DNA from: Capsulimonas corticalis
GTDB taxonomy: Bacteria > Armatimonadota > Armatimonadia > Armatimonadales > Capsulimonadaceae
NCBI RefSeq assembly: GCF_003574315.2
Contig: NZ_AP025739.1
Span: forward strand, 1,612,001-1,676,000
Length of the DNA stretch: 64,000 bases
Direction of reading: 5' to 3'
Within the stretch, counting starts at the first letter, position 1, and each line of letters opens with the position of its first letter. Position numbers and translations under genes: made by a program. Shown here piece after piece: positions 1 through 7,957 of the stretch. The notes under the pieces were generated by a model. That model was given only the letters and a program-made list of their open reading frames with translations. It had not been told where the DNA came from and searched no databases.

Positions 1-960
1 GCGGTCCCGCCGACGCTCGGCGTACGCCTTGGAGATCAATGTCTCTAAGGGCGTATCGGGAACGTCTCCCATGTAGGCGAGGCGGTCGGCGAAGGCGAGT
101 TTCTTGGCTTCCGCCATCCGGTGCACGGCTTCCGCGCCTTCGGGATCCAGCGCGGCCATGTCGAACCCTTCGATCATGTTGAGCATCTGGAGCAGCAGGT
201 GGCCCTGCGAGACGGGAGGCTGCTCGGTGACGGTGACGCCGCGATAGGTGGTCCAGATCGGATCGGCGATTTCGCAGCGATGGTTTTTGAGGTCGGCGAG
301 CGTGAAGAAGCCGGCGTTGGCGTCGGAGTAGGCGACGAGCTTTTTGGCGAAATCGCCTTGATAGAAGGCGGCGCGGCCGCCCTGGGCGATGTCGCGCAGC
401 GTGGCGGCCAGCAGAGGCTGATAGAGCGTCGCGCCCCGGCGCGGATTTTGCGGGACCAGCGCGGCGGCCGTCTCCGGGAAGATGTCCCACAGACCGCTGT
501 ATTCCTGCATCAGCGCGGCCTGTCTTGCGCCGAGCGCGTAGCCATCCTCGGCCAAGGCGATGGCGGGCTCCAGCGCTTCGGAGGCGGTCATCACGCCCCA
601 ATTGTCCTGGGCCGTGAGCCAGCCGTCGACGACTCCGGGAATGGCGGACGCGCGGATGCCGCGCATCGGGATAATGTCGCCCATCGCTTCCCGGGTCGCG
701 CCGCTTGGCGCGGCGCCGCTGCCGTTCAGGGCGTGAGCGCGGCGGGCGCCGGCGTCCCAGTATTGTAGAAAGACGTCGCCCCCCAGATGCGAGCGCTCGG
801 GCTCCAGCACCACCATCGCGGCGCCGATCGCCACGGCGGCGTCGATGGCGTGGCCGCCGGCGCGCAGAATCTCCACCCCCACCATGGTCGCGATCGCGTT
901 TCCGGTGGCGACCATCGCGCTGCGCGCGACGCGCAGCGGCGTTCGGGTTTGGTTAGCCAT
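1..960 (-). CDS. Gamma-glutamyltransferase, C-terminus cut by window edge
   Basis: Reading leftwards from the ATG at 960, the frame stays open for 320 codons to base 1, so the protein continues outside the window. The visible part begins MANQTRTPLRVARSAMVATG and continues with the Ntn-hydrolase features of the gamma-glutamyltransferase family: AGGHAIDAAVA near residue 35, LGGDVFLQYWDAG near 60, and GVVDGWLTAQDNWG near 110. The family transfers or hydrolyses gamma-glutamyl groups, for example from glutathione, after self-cleavage at a Thr in the small subunit; that Thr would lie beyond the edge. No signal peptide is obvious, so a cytoplasmic acylase-like member is possible. A GAGG box lies about 8 bases before the ATG. 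The gene is 36 bp downstream of the FAH-family gene and probably shares its transcript. Confidence 0.85.
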   Translation of the reverse strand, partial: MANQTRTPLRVARSAMVATGNAIATMVGVEILRAGGHAIDAAVAIGAAMVVLEPERSHLGGDVFLQYWDAGARRAHALNGSGAAPSGATREAMGDIIPMRGIRASAIPGVVDGWLTAQDNWGVMTASEALEPAIALAEDGYALGARQAALMQEYSGLWDIFPETAAALVPQNPRRGATLYQPLLAATLRDIAQGGRAAFYQGDFAKKLVAYSDANAGFFTLADLKNHRCEIADPIWTTYRGVTVTEQPPVSQGHLLLQMLNMIEGFDMAALDPEGAEAVHRMAEAKKLAFADRLAYMGDVPDTPLETLISKAYAERRRDR

Positions 961-996
961 GCGCCGCCTCGCAATCGCGGGTGGGGGTAGAAGACA

Positions 997-1896
997 TTAT
1001 TCGCCCTCGTTGACGACGTTATTGGAGAGCGAGCCAATTTCGGGAATGCGCACTTCGACCAGGTCGCCGGCGTGGATCGGCCCGATGCCGGAGGGGGTGC
1101 CGGTGATGATCACGTCGCCGGGCTCCAGCGCGATCCGCTTGGAGATGAAGGCGATGAGCTGCGGGATCGTGAAGAGCATCTGCGAGGTGTTCGCCTGCTG
1201 CTTGACGATGCCGTTGAGCGTGGTCGTAATCTCCAGGTTGTGCGGGTTGCGGATCTCGTCGGCCGTCACCAGACACGGGCCCATCGGGCCAAAGGTGTCG
1301 TAGCTCTTGGAGAGGAACCACGGCAGGGACTGCGCGAAGGCGCGCTTCTGCTCGTCGCGCGCGGTAACATCGTTGAACAGCGTATAGCCGACGACATATC
1401 CCATCGCGTCGCGCTCGGCGATGTTCTTGCCGGACTTGCCGATGACCACGGCGAGCTCGCCCTCATAATCCACGCGCCCGACGCCCTCGGGAAGCACGAT
1501 CTCCGCCTCGGGGCCGATGACGCTGCTGCTGGCCTTCAAAAAGACGATCGGTTCGATGGGAACGTCGGCGTCCTGCTCGGCGGCGTGGTCGGCGTAGTTG
1601 CGCCCGATCGCCAGAATGCGGTTGGGCCGGGGCAGGGGAGCGACGGGCGATACGCCCAGCTCCTGCCAGATCTGGTCCAGGATCTTGCCCTTCTCCAGCT
1701 CCTTCACGGCTTCCACGTACGTGGGCAGCAGGGCGACCAGATGGTTGAGATCCTCGGGAAGGTTCAGGCTGCGCGGATGGACGGCCTCCGCCACGGCGAC
1801 GACGCGCGCCAGCGGCAGGATCTTGCCCTTGTACATGATCCCTGGATAGGTGGGTTCCAGCGGATCGTCAAATTCTTTATAACAGACGAATTTCAA
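997..1896 (-). CDS. Fumarylacetoacetate hydrolase family protein
   Basis: This 299-residue protein is the usual length for FAH-domain enzymes (PF01557), which cleave C-C bonds or decarboxylate/tautomerise 2-keto acids in catabolic pathways. The catalytic domain starts near residue 90 (ILAIGRNYADHAAE). The metal-binding acidic residues are visible in VDYEGELAVVIGK, followed by NDVTARDEQ, the KSYDTFGPMGP substrate segment and ITGTPSGIG near the end. The N-terminal 80 residues form the small cap seen in fumarylpyruvate hydrolase-like members. The start is a TTG with a GAGG box about 9 bases upstream. Exact substrate cannot be told from sequence. It heads a two-gene unit with the gamma-glutamyltransferase. 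Confidence 0.88.
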   Translation of the reverse strand: MKFVCYKEFDDPLEPTYPGIMYKGKILPLARVVAVAEAVHPRSLNLPEDLNHLVALLPTYVEAVKELEKGKILDQIWQELGVSPVAPLPRPNRILAIGRNYADHAAEQDADVPIEPIVFLKASSSVIGPEAEIVLPEGVGRVDYEGELAVVIGKSGKNIAERDAMGYVVGYTLFNDVTARDEQKRAFAQSLPWFLSKSYDTFGPMGPCLVTADEIRNPHNLEITTTLNGIVKQQANTSQMLFTIPQLIAFISKRIALEPGDVIITGTPSGIGPIHAGDLVEVRIPEIGSLSNNVVNEGE

Positions 1897-1939
1897 AGAC
1901 GGCCTCGCGTTCTTTGCTTTGAGAGCTTTTTACGCAGGC

Positions 1940-1969
1940 ATTTTACCCTTCGGCGCTTGGAGGCGTCAA
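1940..1969 (-). promoter_or_regulatory. Probable sigma-70 promoter of the FAH/GGT operon
   Basis: On the minus strand a TTGACG (1964-1969) is followed after 18 bases by TAAAAT (1940-1945). Transcription would start near 1933, giving a leader of about 37 bases before the TTG start at 1896. Confidence 0.6.
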
Positions 1970-2000
1970 TAATCGGGGGAATGGGGCGGGCGAGATCGGT

Positions 2001-3011
2001 TTACGCCGTCTCGCCGCGCAGGAGGGTGACGGGGACGATGGTTTCGCGCGGGACTTCGACGCCTTGTATCTGGGCGCGCAGGACTTCGAGCGCGCGGGCG
2101 GCGAGCGTGTCCCACGGGACGGCGATGGTCGTCAGGGTCTGCATCATCAGGTTCTGGTCGAGGCTGCCGTCGAAGCCCATGACCGCGAGGTCGTCCGGGG
2201 CGCGCAGGCCGCGTTTGGAGCAGGAGCGCAGCAGGTGCATCGCGCAGGCGTCGTTCCAGCAGCAGGCGGCGGTGGGCGTCTCCGGCAGCGCCAGCAGGGT
2301 TTCGAGTGTTTGATCGAGGTTGCCGTCGTCTTCCGAGGCGTCGCCGTAAGTAAACTCGCGGTGGATGACGGTGGCGTTCTGGACGCCGCGCTTCGCCATC
2401 TCTTCGCGGAATGTCTCCACGCGCCGGTCCACGGAGATCATATGGCGCTCCGGAGCGATATAGGCGATGCGCCGGTGGCCGCGCGACCAGAGATACTCCA
2501 CGGTCTGGCGGATCCCGTCGGTGTCGTCGGCGACGACGCTTGGGAGCTGGGGAATGGCGTCAGAGATCGAGACGACAGGCAGCGCCGACTGCGCGAGCTG
2601 CGCGACCAGGGGATCCTCGGCGCTGGTGTGCAGAAACAGGCCGTCGATCCGCCCGTTGACCAGTTCGCCGTAGATATCGTCGGTGTTGCGTCCGTGGAAG
2701 ACGCCGAGCAGCAGGATATCCACCCGCTGGGCGTCGCATACCCGCTGGAGGCCGCCGAGCACCGCCGCCATATAGGCGTCGCGCACGCTCATATAGTTGT
2801 AGCCGGTGTGGAAGCCGACGATATCCGTGCGGCGTCCGCGCAGGGAGCGGGCGATGGCGTTCGGACGGTAGCCCATCTCTCGCGCCGTTTCCAGCACGCG
2901 GCGGCGTGTTTCGGTGGATGCCCGGTAGCCCTGCGTTCCGCTCAGTATTCGTGAGACCGTCGGCTGCGACAATCCCAGCTTTTCCGCGATATCCTTCGAC
3001 GTAACCGGCAT
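2001..3011 (-). CDS. LacI-family transcriptional regulator
   Basis: A 336-residue LacI/GalR repressor. The helix-turn-helix and hinge are at the extreme N-terminus (MPVTSKDIAEKLGLSQPTVS), followed by a periplasmic-binding-protein-like sensor domain with RGRRTDIVGF, AYIAPERHMIS and LAVMGFDGSLDQ. The family binds palindromic operators as dimers and is released or recruited by a sugar. The ATG at 3011 puts the HTH at residue 5, the family norm; an in-frame ATG at 3038 would add nine residues and is possible. A longer start at 3107 is ruled out because it overlaps the promoter. It lies just downstream of the pilin/glycosidase pair in the same direction, so a local regulatory role there is a reasonable inference. 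Confidence 0.9.
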   Translation of the reverse strand: MPVTSKDIAEKLGLSQPTVSRILSGTQGYRASTETRRRVLETAREMGYRPNAIARSLRGRRTDIVGFHTGYNYMSVRDAYMAAVLGGLQRVCDAQRVDILLLGVFHGRNTDDIYGELVNGRIDGLFLHTSAEDPLVAQLAQSALPVVSISDAIPQLPSVVADDTDGIRQTVEYLWSRGHRRIAYIAPERHMISVDRRVETFREEMAKRGVQNATVIHREFTYGDASEDDGNLDQTLETLLALPETPTAACCWNDACAMHLLRSCSKRGLRAPDDLAVMGFDGSLDQNLMMQTLTTIAVPWDTLAARALEVLRAQIQGVEVPRETIVPVTLLRGETA

Positions 3012-3077
3012 GGTTCTGGTTTTCTGCGAACCCTTCATGGAATACAACGTTCTTTCGGGATCTGTGTCCCTTCTCAC

Positions 3078-3107
3078 ATTATTGCGTAAGAAGGGGGACG
3101 GCGTCAA
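3078..3107 (-). promoter_or_regulatory. Probable promoter of the LacI-family gene
   Basis: On the minus strand TTGACG (3102-3107), an 18-base spacer and AATAAT (3078-3083). The predicted start near 3071 lies upstream of both plausible ATGs (3038, 3011). Confidence 0.55.
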
Positions 3108-3128
3108 GTTTTGTCACGGAAGGACCCT

Positions 3129-4979
3129 TTAACGATACGCAATGTCGTCCAAATAAAATGTCACCGGATGTCCCTGCCCGGCGACCACCCACGCAAACCC
3201 CGTTTTGATCCGCGTGAGGTCCTGCCCGCTCAGATCGATCATGTACTGTTTCCACTCCTTGGTCAGCGCGACATTGCCGAGTTTTCCGGATCCGCTATCC
3301 GAATATTTCTTATCCTTGCCCAGCAGGCCGTAGGAGAACGAAACGACTTCGCCCCCCTGGTCGCCGCGCGCCCAGAAGGTAAGCTGCTTGGCGCCGGTCA
3401 GGTTCCAGCCGCCCGGACGGTCGCCCCAATCGTTCGCGGGACTTTGCCAGACGACGCCCGCCCAGTTATCTCCCGCCGTGTACTGGGCTTTCAGCGAAGT
3501 TTTTCCTGCGTGCGGCGCTTCCGCAAAGGCCGGATCCATCTGGATCGCCCCGGTGTTGCCCATATAGCCGGACGGAGTAAACGGCGTATCGCCTGTCGCT
3601 TCGTCATAGATTACGAGCGGGAGGGCGGCTTTCGTTCCGGCGGATGATGGAGCGGCGCCGCCCGTGGCGTAAATCGGGATATTGGCGACGGCTCCGGCCT
3701 TGTGCCCGTCGGACACATAGGCGAAGAGACGATACGGTCCGCCCGTCGCCGGAACTTTGACCACGGCGCGCTGAGTGTCGGAGGTCTGGATCGCGTCTGG
3801 ATAAACGTCCGGGACTCCTTCGGGCGCGCCGCCGGTCAGATGCGCGTCGGGATCGCCTTGCAGCACCCACTTCACGGTCAGCGGATACTTTTGCGGGCTG
3901 GACGCCGCCAGAGTTGCGGTGATCTGGGATCCTGCGGGAACTTTGTCAGGACCGTCCAGCGCGATCTTGTCGATCGCGGGGCAGAGCGCCGCCGGCGCCT
4001 TGCCGGACCAGAGCTGCGTCAAGGCGTCGACGGGGGCGAGCTTTGAGCCGTCCGGCAGCAGCATTCCAAACCAAGTCGCCGTCGCTTCCTGCTTATGCCC
4101 CCATAAGAATGTGTAGGATCCCAGGGAGAGCGGCTGGCCCAGCACGCTCTTTTCGTACGCGTCCCGGTAGAACTTCGCCTTTTCCGTGCTGGTGGGTTCG
4201 GGCGCCGCGCCCCAGGAGTTCTTCGGCAGCTCCCACGTTCCCGGCGGGCCGAACTCCGTGATCACAAATGGCTTGACGCCGCCCGCCGTCTTGTATCGAT
4301 CCGCGACGGAGGACGCCCCCGCGTAACTATTGATCCCCAGGATATCGATATCCGGGCAGTATTTGTTCAATTGCGCGACTTTGTTTCCGCCAACCTCGGC
4401 GAACACGGTCATCGTCGGATGGTTGGGGTCCAGCTTCTTCGCGATCGCCGCGATGTCCTCGATCGCCTTCCACATCGCCGGATCATCTTCCGAACCGTTC
4501 TCCATCTCATTGCCGATCGCCCAGATCAGCAGCGACGGCGAATCCCGATACTTCAGGATCGCCTCCTGCGCCGCCTTGTACTGCGCGGCGACCTGCGCCG
4601 GATTATGGTAGTCGAAGCCCTGATCTTTATGACCGAGCCAGATTCCCGCCGTCACCGTCATCCCCAGCGACTGCGCTTGTGTGAGGACCGGCCCCAGGCC
4701 GTCCGATCCCCATGTCCGGATCGAGTTGCCTCCGCTGGCTTTGAGCAGTTGCGGCGAGGCGTCGCCCCCCGCCCCTTTGATAAAGTACGGCTTGCCGCCG
4801 CGCTCCAGATGGAAGCCGCCGCCGCTTTTGACCAGCCGCACCGCGAGCGCCGCATTTGCGGGCGCGGCGGCGGCTTTGGTGTCGGAATGCGCGCAGGAGG
4901 TCAGGACGATCAGCGATCCGGCCGCCGCGGTGAATAGAAAGAAAGATGGGAGGAGAGAGAAAGATTGACTGTGATTCAT
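3129..4979 (-). CDS. Secreted glycoside hydrolase (GH2/GH5-like TIM barrel) lipoprotein
   Basis: A 616-residue protein with a lipoprotein signal peptide ending LTSC (Cys29), so probably anchored at the cell surface. Residues 50-370 resemble the catalytic barrel of GH2-type enzymes: IRTWGSDGLG, then IWAIGNEME with a candidate acid/base Glu158, then VITEFGPPG with a candidate nucleophile Glu242. The C-terminal 170 residues form a beta-rich carbohydrate-binding-like domain (WARGDQGGEVVSFSYG, FYLDDIAYR). The substrate is unknown. The ATG at 4979 is chosen because the signal peptide begins there; the in-frame extension upstream overlaps the previous gene. It follows the pilin-like gene by 82 bp, with a strong stem-loop in the gap, and is probably co-transcribed with it. 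Confidence 0.82.
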   Translation of the reverse strand: MNHSQSFSLLPSFFLFTAAAGSLIVLTSCAHSDTKAAAAPANAALAVRLVKSGGGFHLERGGKPYFIKGAGGDASPQLLKASGGNSIRTWGSDGLGPVLTQAQSLGMTVTAGIWLGHKDQGFDYHNPAQVAAQYKAAQEAILKYRDSPSLLIWAIGNEMENGSEDDPAMWKAIEDIAAIAKKLDPNHPTMTVFAEVGGNKVAQLNKYCPDIDILGINSYAGASSVADRYKTAGGVKPFVITEFGPPGTWELPKNSWGAAPEPTSTEKAKFYRDAYEKSVLGQPLSLGSYTFLWGHKQEATATWFGMLLPDGSKLAPVDALTQLWSGKAPAALCPAIDKIALDGPDKVPAGSQITATLAASSPQKYPLTVKWVLQGDPDAHLTGGAPEGVPDVYPDAIQTSDTQRAVVKVPATGGPYRLFAYVSDGHKAGAVANIPIYATGGAAPSSAGTKAALPLVIYDEATGDTPFTPSGYMGNTGAIQMDPAFAEAPHAGKTSLKAQYTAGDNWAGVVWQSPANDWGDRPGGWNLTGAKQLTFWARGDQGGEVVSFSYGLLGKDKKYSDSGSGKLGNVALTKEWKQYMIDLSGQDLTRIKTGFAWVVAGQGHPVTFYLDDIAYR

Positions 4980-4995
4980 GGTATTGCAAAGAGTG

Positions 4996-5039
4996 AAGCC
5001 GTTTGGAAGTATCGCATGACTGCATACGCCAAACGGCTT
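4996..5039 (-). other. Intercistronic stem-loop between pilin and glycosidase
   Basis: Perfect 11-bp arms AAGCCGTTTGG (4996-5006) and CCAAACGGCTT (5029-5039) enclose a 22-base loop. There is no T-run, so it looks like an mRNA-processing or 3'-protecting hairpin rather than a full terminator. Confidence 0.7.
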
Positions 5040-5061
5040 GCGCCGACCGAAAGAAGGGAAA

Positions 5062-5865
5062 CTACTGCTGCGAAACGTTGAAGGTCGGGTTATTCTGCGA
5101 AGCCGCCGCCGGGCCGCCGGCCGGAAGGACGCCGCTGGTGAAGGTGCTTGCGGCGCCGTAGATGCTGCTCGGCCGCGTGAACTTCGCGTGACCGTCGCCA
5201 AACGAATAGTTCGCGCCGCCCTGATGGCGCGTGGCCGGCTGCTGGTTCAGCGCCTGGCCGTCGCAGTTCGGCGCCTTTCCGTCGGCAATGACCTGAGTGC
5301 AGCCGAAGCCCGCCCCATACGGCAGCGCGTTGCTGGAATCGTAAGAGATATTGTCGCCGTTTAGGATTGTCAGCGAGGGGTTCACCATCTTCGCCACCGA
5401 AACGCCGCCCGTGTTATAAGCGTATCCATAATCCTGGGCGCCGACGACGGAGTTATAGAAGTAGCTCGTATAGCCCGCCACGGTTCCATTATACGGGTTT
5501 TGCGTCGGATTGCTGCTCTGCGTGGTCGGATCGTCCGGGCAGTGGAACATCTGGACGCTCTTCACGTAGGGCTGGATCTCATCGGCCCATCCCCACGGGT
5601 TGCCGGGCGCGCCGGTGCCGCCCGCGCCGCCGTCATGATTGGAGCACGATGGATAATGCTCGTCGTTATCCTGCACGTACTGAAGGATCGCAAGCCCCAT
5701 CTGTTTGAGATTGGAAGCGCAGGAGATGGCGCGGGCCTTTTCGCGAGCCTGAGCGAAGACAGGGAACAGAATGGCGGCAAGGATAGCAATAATTGCGATC
5801 ACAACGAGAAGCTCGATCAGCGTGAAACCGGCGTGAGTGCCTTGGCGGCGATTGAGGATAGGCAT
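5062..5865 (-). CDS. DUF1559 pilin-like protein (HX9DG type)
   Basis: A 267-residue type II/IV prepilin-like protein. The N-terminal class III signal is cut after Gly13, leaving mature Phe1 and the conserved Glu5 ([10 protein letters not shown]), followed by the hydrophobic helix and [12 protein letters not shown]. The body is a DUF1559 domain (PF07596) with the C-terminal H-X9-DG signature ([12 protein letters not shown]). The family is greatly expanded in Planctomycetota, Verrucomicrobiota and Armatimonadota; its role is unproven, presumably surface or pseudopilus-like. Asp/Asn-rich mid sections suggest metal or carbohydrate contact, but that is speculation. It precedes a surface glycosidase and is driven by a near-consensus promoter. 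Confidence 0.92.
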   Translation of the reverse strand: MPILNRRQGTHAGFTLIELLVVIAIIAILAAILFPVFAQAREKARAISCASNLKQMGLAILQYVQDNDEHYPSCSNHDGGAGGTGAPGNPWGWADEIQPYVKSVQMFHCPDDPTTQSSNPTQNPYNGTVAGYTSYFYNSVVGAQDYGYAYNTGGVSVAKMVNPSLTILNGDNISYDSSNALPYGAGFGCTQVIADGKAPNCDGQALNQQPATRHQGGANYSFGDGHAKFTRPSSIYGAASTFTSGVLPAGGPAAASQNNPTFNVSQQ

Positions 5866-5878
5866 GATAGGTTCTTTC

Positions 5879-5903
5879 TAGAGCGCTAAGGTATTCGTAT
5901 ACG
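5879..5903 (-). promoter_or_regulatory. Possible operator elements at the pilin start site
   Basis: The perfect palindrome CGTATACG (5896-5903) sits at the expected transcription start, and TAGAGCGCTA (5879-5888) lies just after it. The second resembles the TAG..CG..CTA palindromes at 53996 and 56320. Which regulator binds is unknown; the LacI protein at 2001-3011 is a candidate. Confidence 0.4.
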
Positions 5904-5906
5904 CAT

Positions 5907-5935
5907 ATTATATCAGGGTCGATTTGCCCTGTCAA
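5907..5935 (-). promoter_or_regulatory. Consensus sigma-70 promoter of pilin/glycosidase operon
   Basis: On the minus strand TTGACA (5930-5935), 17 bases, TATAAT (5907-5912). The bases just upstream (CAAGAAATACTTC) resemble those upstream of the promoters at 54019 and 56343, so the three belong to one promoter type. Confidence 0.8.
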
Positions 5936-6061
5936 GAAGTATTTCTTGCCGCGCGTCCTCTTCCCTTTAACTAGCATTCTCCGTGGCTCGCCACGAACCT
6001 GCCAGGCTCTCACTTTATGCTTTCGTTCGGCATATTCGCGAAGCTCTGTCATACTTAACCT

Positions 6062-6235
6062 ATGGTTGTCAAAAAGAGCTGGGGCGGCGAGTTCTGGTCC
6101 GATGGTTACTATGTGGCGACAGTGGGTGAGTGTAACAATTGGGAAACCGTTGCCAAATATGTTAAAGAGTAGGGCCTGGACTCTGCGAAAAACCTTCGCC
6201 GCTTTGTTCAGCCTACGCTGCTGGGTTTCTGACCT
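6062..6235 (+). pseudogene. IS200/IS605-type TnpA C-terminal remnant
   Basis: Translation from the ATG at 6062 gives KSWGGEFWSDGYYVATVGE and AKYVKE, then a TAG, then GLDSAKN in the same frame. The WGG-FWS-GY-V-TVG pattern is the C-terminal third of the HUH tyrosine transposase of IS200-like elements, where the last helix usually reads YVK-QG; here the Gln codon seems to have become TAG. The catalytic HUH and Tyr regions are missing, so this is a dead fragment. The rest of 5936-6317 shows nothing else I can identify. It marks the left edge of the AT-rich debris zone. Confidence 0.6.
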
Positions 6236-6317
6236 AAATTGCTCCTGCTCTGATATGCCCTTCGACGATCATATCGAGAATTAGATATCCCGACGGCCCG
6301 CCAGGGAGAGGTTCATT

Positions 6318-7079
6318 GTGATTGAAATTTTATTGGAATACAAAGAATGGAGTCAATTCTGTGCAATTTTCAGCATCTTGAAAACATCTGAATTTCTTAA
6401 TTCAATGTGCGCTAGCGAAATTATTGTTCGCAGATTTCTTGAGATTAGCGAGTTTTCAAGTGAGTATATTTTGGCTGAGCATGAATCGATCACTGCTGGA
6501 TCCTATATAGATTTAGAATCTCATTATAAAACCATCTTTAATAGCGTTGACGAGGACTTAATTGTTAGCGCCGCTTTTTGGATTGAAGCGTCTCTTCCTA
6601 CAAGTGGCGGCAAAGAAGATTTCATGAACGAAGATTGGGCAAGCGCTATCGGTAAAGTCTATTCAGAAATAAAGCGTGGAAAAGCTGATTGCCCTGAATT
6701 TATATTAAAAAATGAAAATTTGATTCATGAGATTTTGCGTAATGCTGAGATGGATACAGAGTTGACTTCCGCTCTGTATCAAATACAACGCGGAATTACG
6801 CGTCTTAATGACCATGATATGCATATGATAGATCTTCGACATCAAATATCAATAATGGGCCTGGGACGAGAGCCACGCGTCCCAACATTAAACAATTATT
6901 GTGATTTGATTAGCCTGGTCGCTTACCATAACCAAACCGAAACAATCAAACGGCTATTGTTGACGCCGCTTAGGTCTGCCGAGAAGCAGATTTTTCTAGA
7001 CTGGGCCATTCGGACTGATGCCTTATCATATATTGATGAGGCTTACAGTGGCGCAGAGTTTATCTCTATCGATACTTAA
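6318..7079 (+). CDS. Hypothetical protein, possible orphan immunity protein
   Basis: A 253-residue, acidic, largely helical protein with no signal peptide or recognised motif. The GTG start has GGGAGAGG about 7 bases upstream, so it looks translatable. It is much richer in A+T than the flanking genes and is followed directly by a fragment of an RHS/YD-repeat gene. In RHS islands such AT-rich cytoplasmic ORFs next to RHS debris are usually immunity genes left behind after the toxin tail was lost. That is inference; the family is not recognised. Confidence 0.55.
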   Translation: MIEILLEYKEWSQFCAIFSILKTSEFLNSMCASEIIVRRFLEISEFSSEYILAEHESITAGSYIDLESHYKTIFNSVDEDLIVSAAFWIEASLPTSGGKEDFMNEDWASAIGKVYSEIKRGKADCPEFILKNENLIHEILRNAEMDTELTSALYQIQRGITRLNDHDMHMIDLRHQISIMGLGREPRVPTLNNYCDLISLVAYHNQTETIKRLLLTPLRSAEKQIFLDWAIRTDALSYIDEAYSGAEFISIDT

Positions 7080-7083
7080 ATCT

Positions 7084-7281
7084 CACTGTTCAATTCGTAA
7101 AACTCACCCGCGTCATCGAAAGCGACGGCTCGCAAGCCAACTACGCCCGTTTCGCACACCGACGAGCACGACCTGGCTGGCAATCGCACAAAGTACGACA
7201 GCGCGGCGGCGACGCTTGGTGCGGCGAATAAGCAGAATGGGCAGACGTATGATTGGGGTGGCAACTTTACGTGTTATTGAC
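7084..7281 (+). pseudogene. RHS/YD-repeat gene fragment
   Basis: Two short GC-rich stretches in shifted frames encode RHS-like sequence: LTRVIESDGSQANYAR (from about 7097) and HDLAGNRTKYDSAA followed by NGQTYDWGGNF, ending in a stop at about 7281. YDLAGNRT is the hallmark of YD repeats. Start, core and tail are absent and the frame is broken, so this is a relic lying between two AT-rich ORFs. Confidence 0.6.
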
Positions 7282-7325
7282 CTGAAAATGCAATTGCTTG
7301 TGCTGTTTGAATTTGGGAGTAAATC

Positions 7326-7916
7326 ATGCAGGAATTGACTAAAAAGAATGAGCTTAGAAAACGCCTTGTTAATGCCTTTTCTAAGGTACATGCTGACCTT
7401 CATGCCCAAGCGCCAGAATGGAAGTCTCGCGTGGAGCTAATGGATAGTGCATTTGACGAAACAATAGACTTGTCAACAGAAGTTCCCTCGCTTATGATTA
7501 GTGATTGGATTTACGAACTCCCAGGGGTGGGACAATCTATTTTTCAATATGTGCTTCCTCGACTATTAGTTCTCAGTCTGTATAAAAATGATGGATCGAT
7601 ATTATTTAAGGATGAGTTAATTTCAATCCTAAATGTTGATGGACATATCTTAGAATCTGAAGAATCTGACTATGCACGTACAATTAATAATGCAACAAAT
7701 AGTCAAGTGGGTGACAAATGGGTTGCAGATTTCAAGCTGCATGAACATAAAGCTATCGATTTGAATAAATCAGATTTTGCGCTTTTTAATCATATACAAA
7801 TAAACGCAATTCTGGATTGGCTTAATTTTATGAAAGTCAGTTCTGATATATATAACATTAAGGCCGTAAACAATGCGGTTGCTTATTGGAGTCGTTCCGT
7901 CGTTAATTTACGATAA
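7326..7916 (+). CDS. Hypothetical protein, possible orphan immunity protein
   Basis: A 196-residue protein with no recognised domain. It starts at an ATG preceded by GGGAG at 7-base spacing, is AT-rich like 6318-7079, and has no signal peptide. It follows the RHS fragment immediately, the usual place for an immunity gene. The 3' end is about 40 bp from the convergent diguanylate cyclase. Function not recognised. Confidence 0.5.
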   Translation: MQELTKKNELRKRLVNAFSKVHADLHAQAPEWKSRVELMDSAFDETIDLSTEVPSLMISDWIYELPGVGQSIFQYVLPRLLVLSLYKNDGSILFKDELISILNVDGHILESEESDYARTINNATNSQVGDKWVADFKLHEHKAIDLNKSDFALFNHIQINAILDWLNFMKVSSDIYNIKAVNNAVAYWSRSVVNLR

Positions 7917-7957
7917 TGATATACTGTTATAACGAGCAGACGGGGGGCTCACGCAGA

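Noticed and set aside
4980-5201. N-terminal extension of the glycosidase into the pilin gene
   Set aside because: The lipoprotein signal begins at 4979, and the extension would overlap the 3' end of the pilin coding region.
5936-6052. Short minus-strand frame beginning MTELREYAERKHKVRAW near the IS200 remnant
   Set aside because: Considered as part of a divergent IS605-type gene, but it matches no TnpB feature and runs into the pilin promoter.
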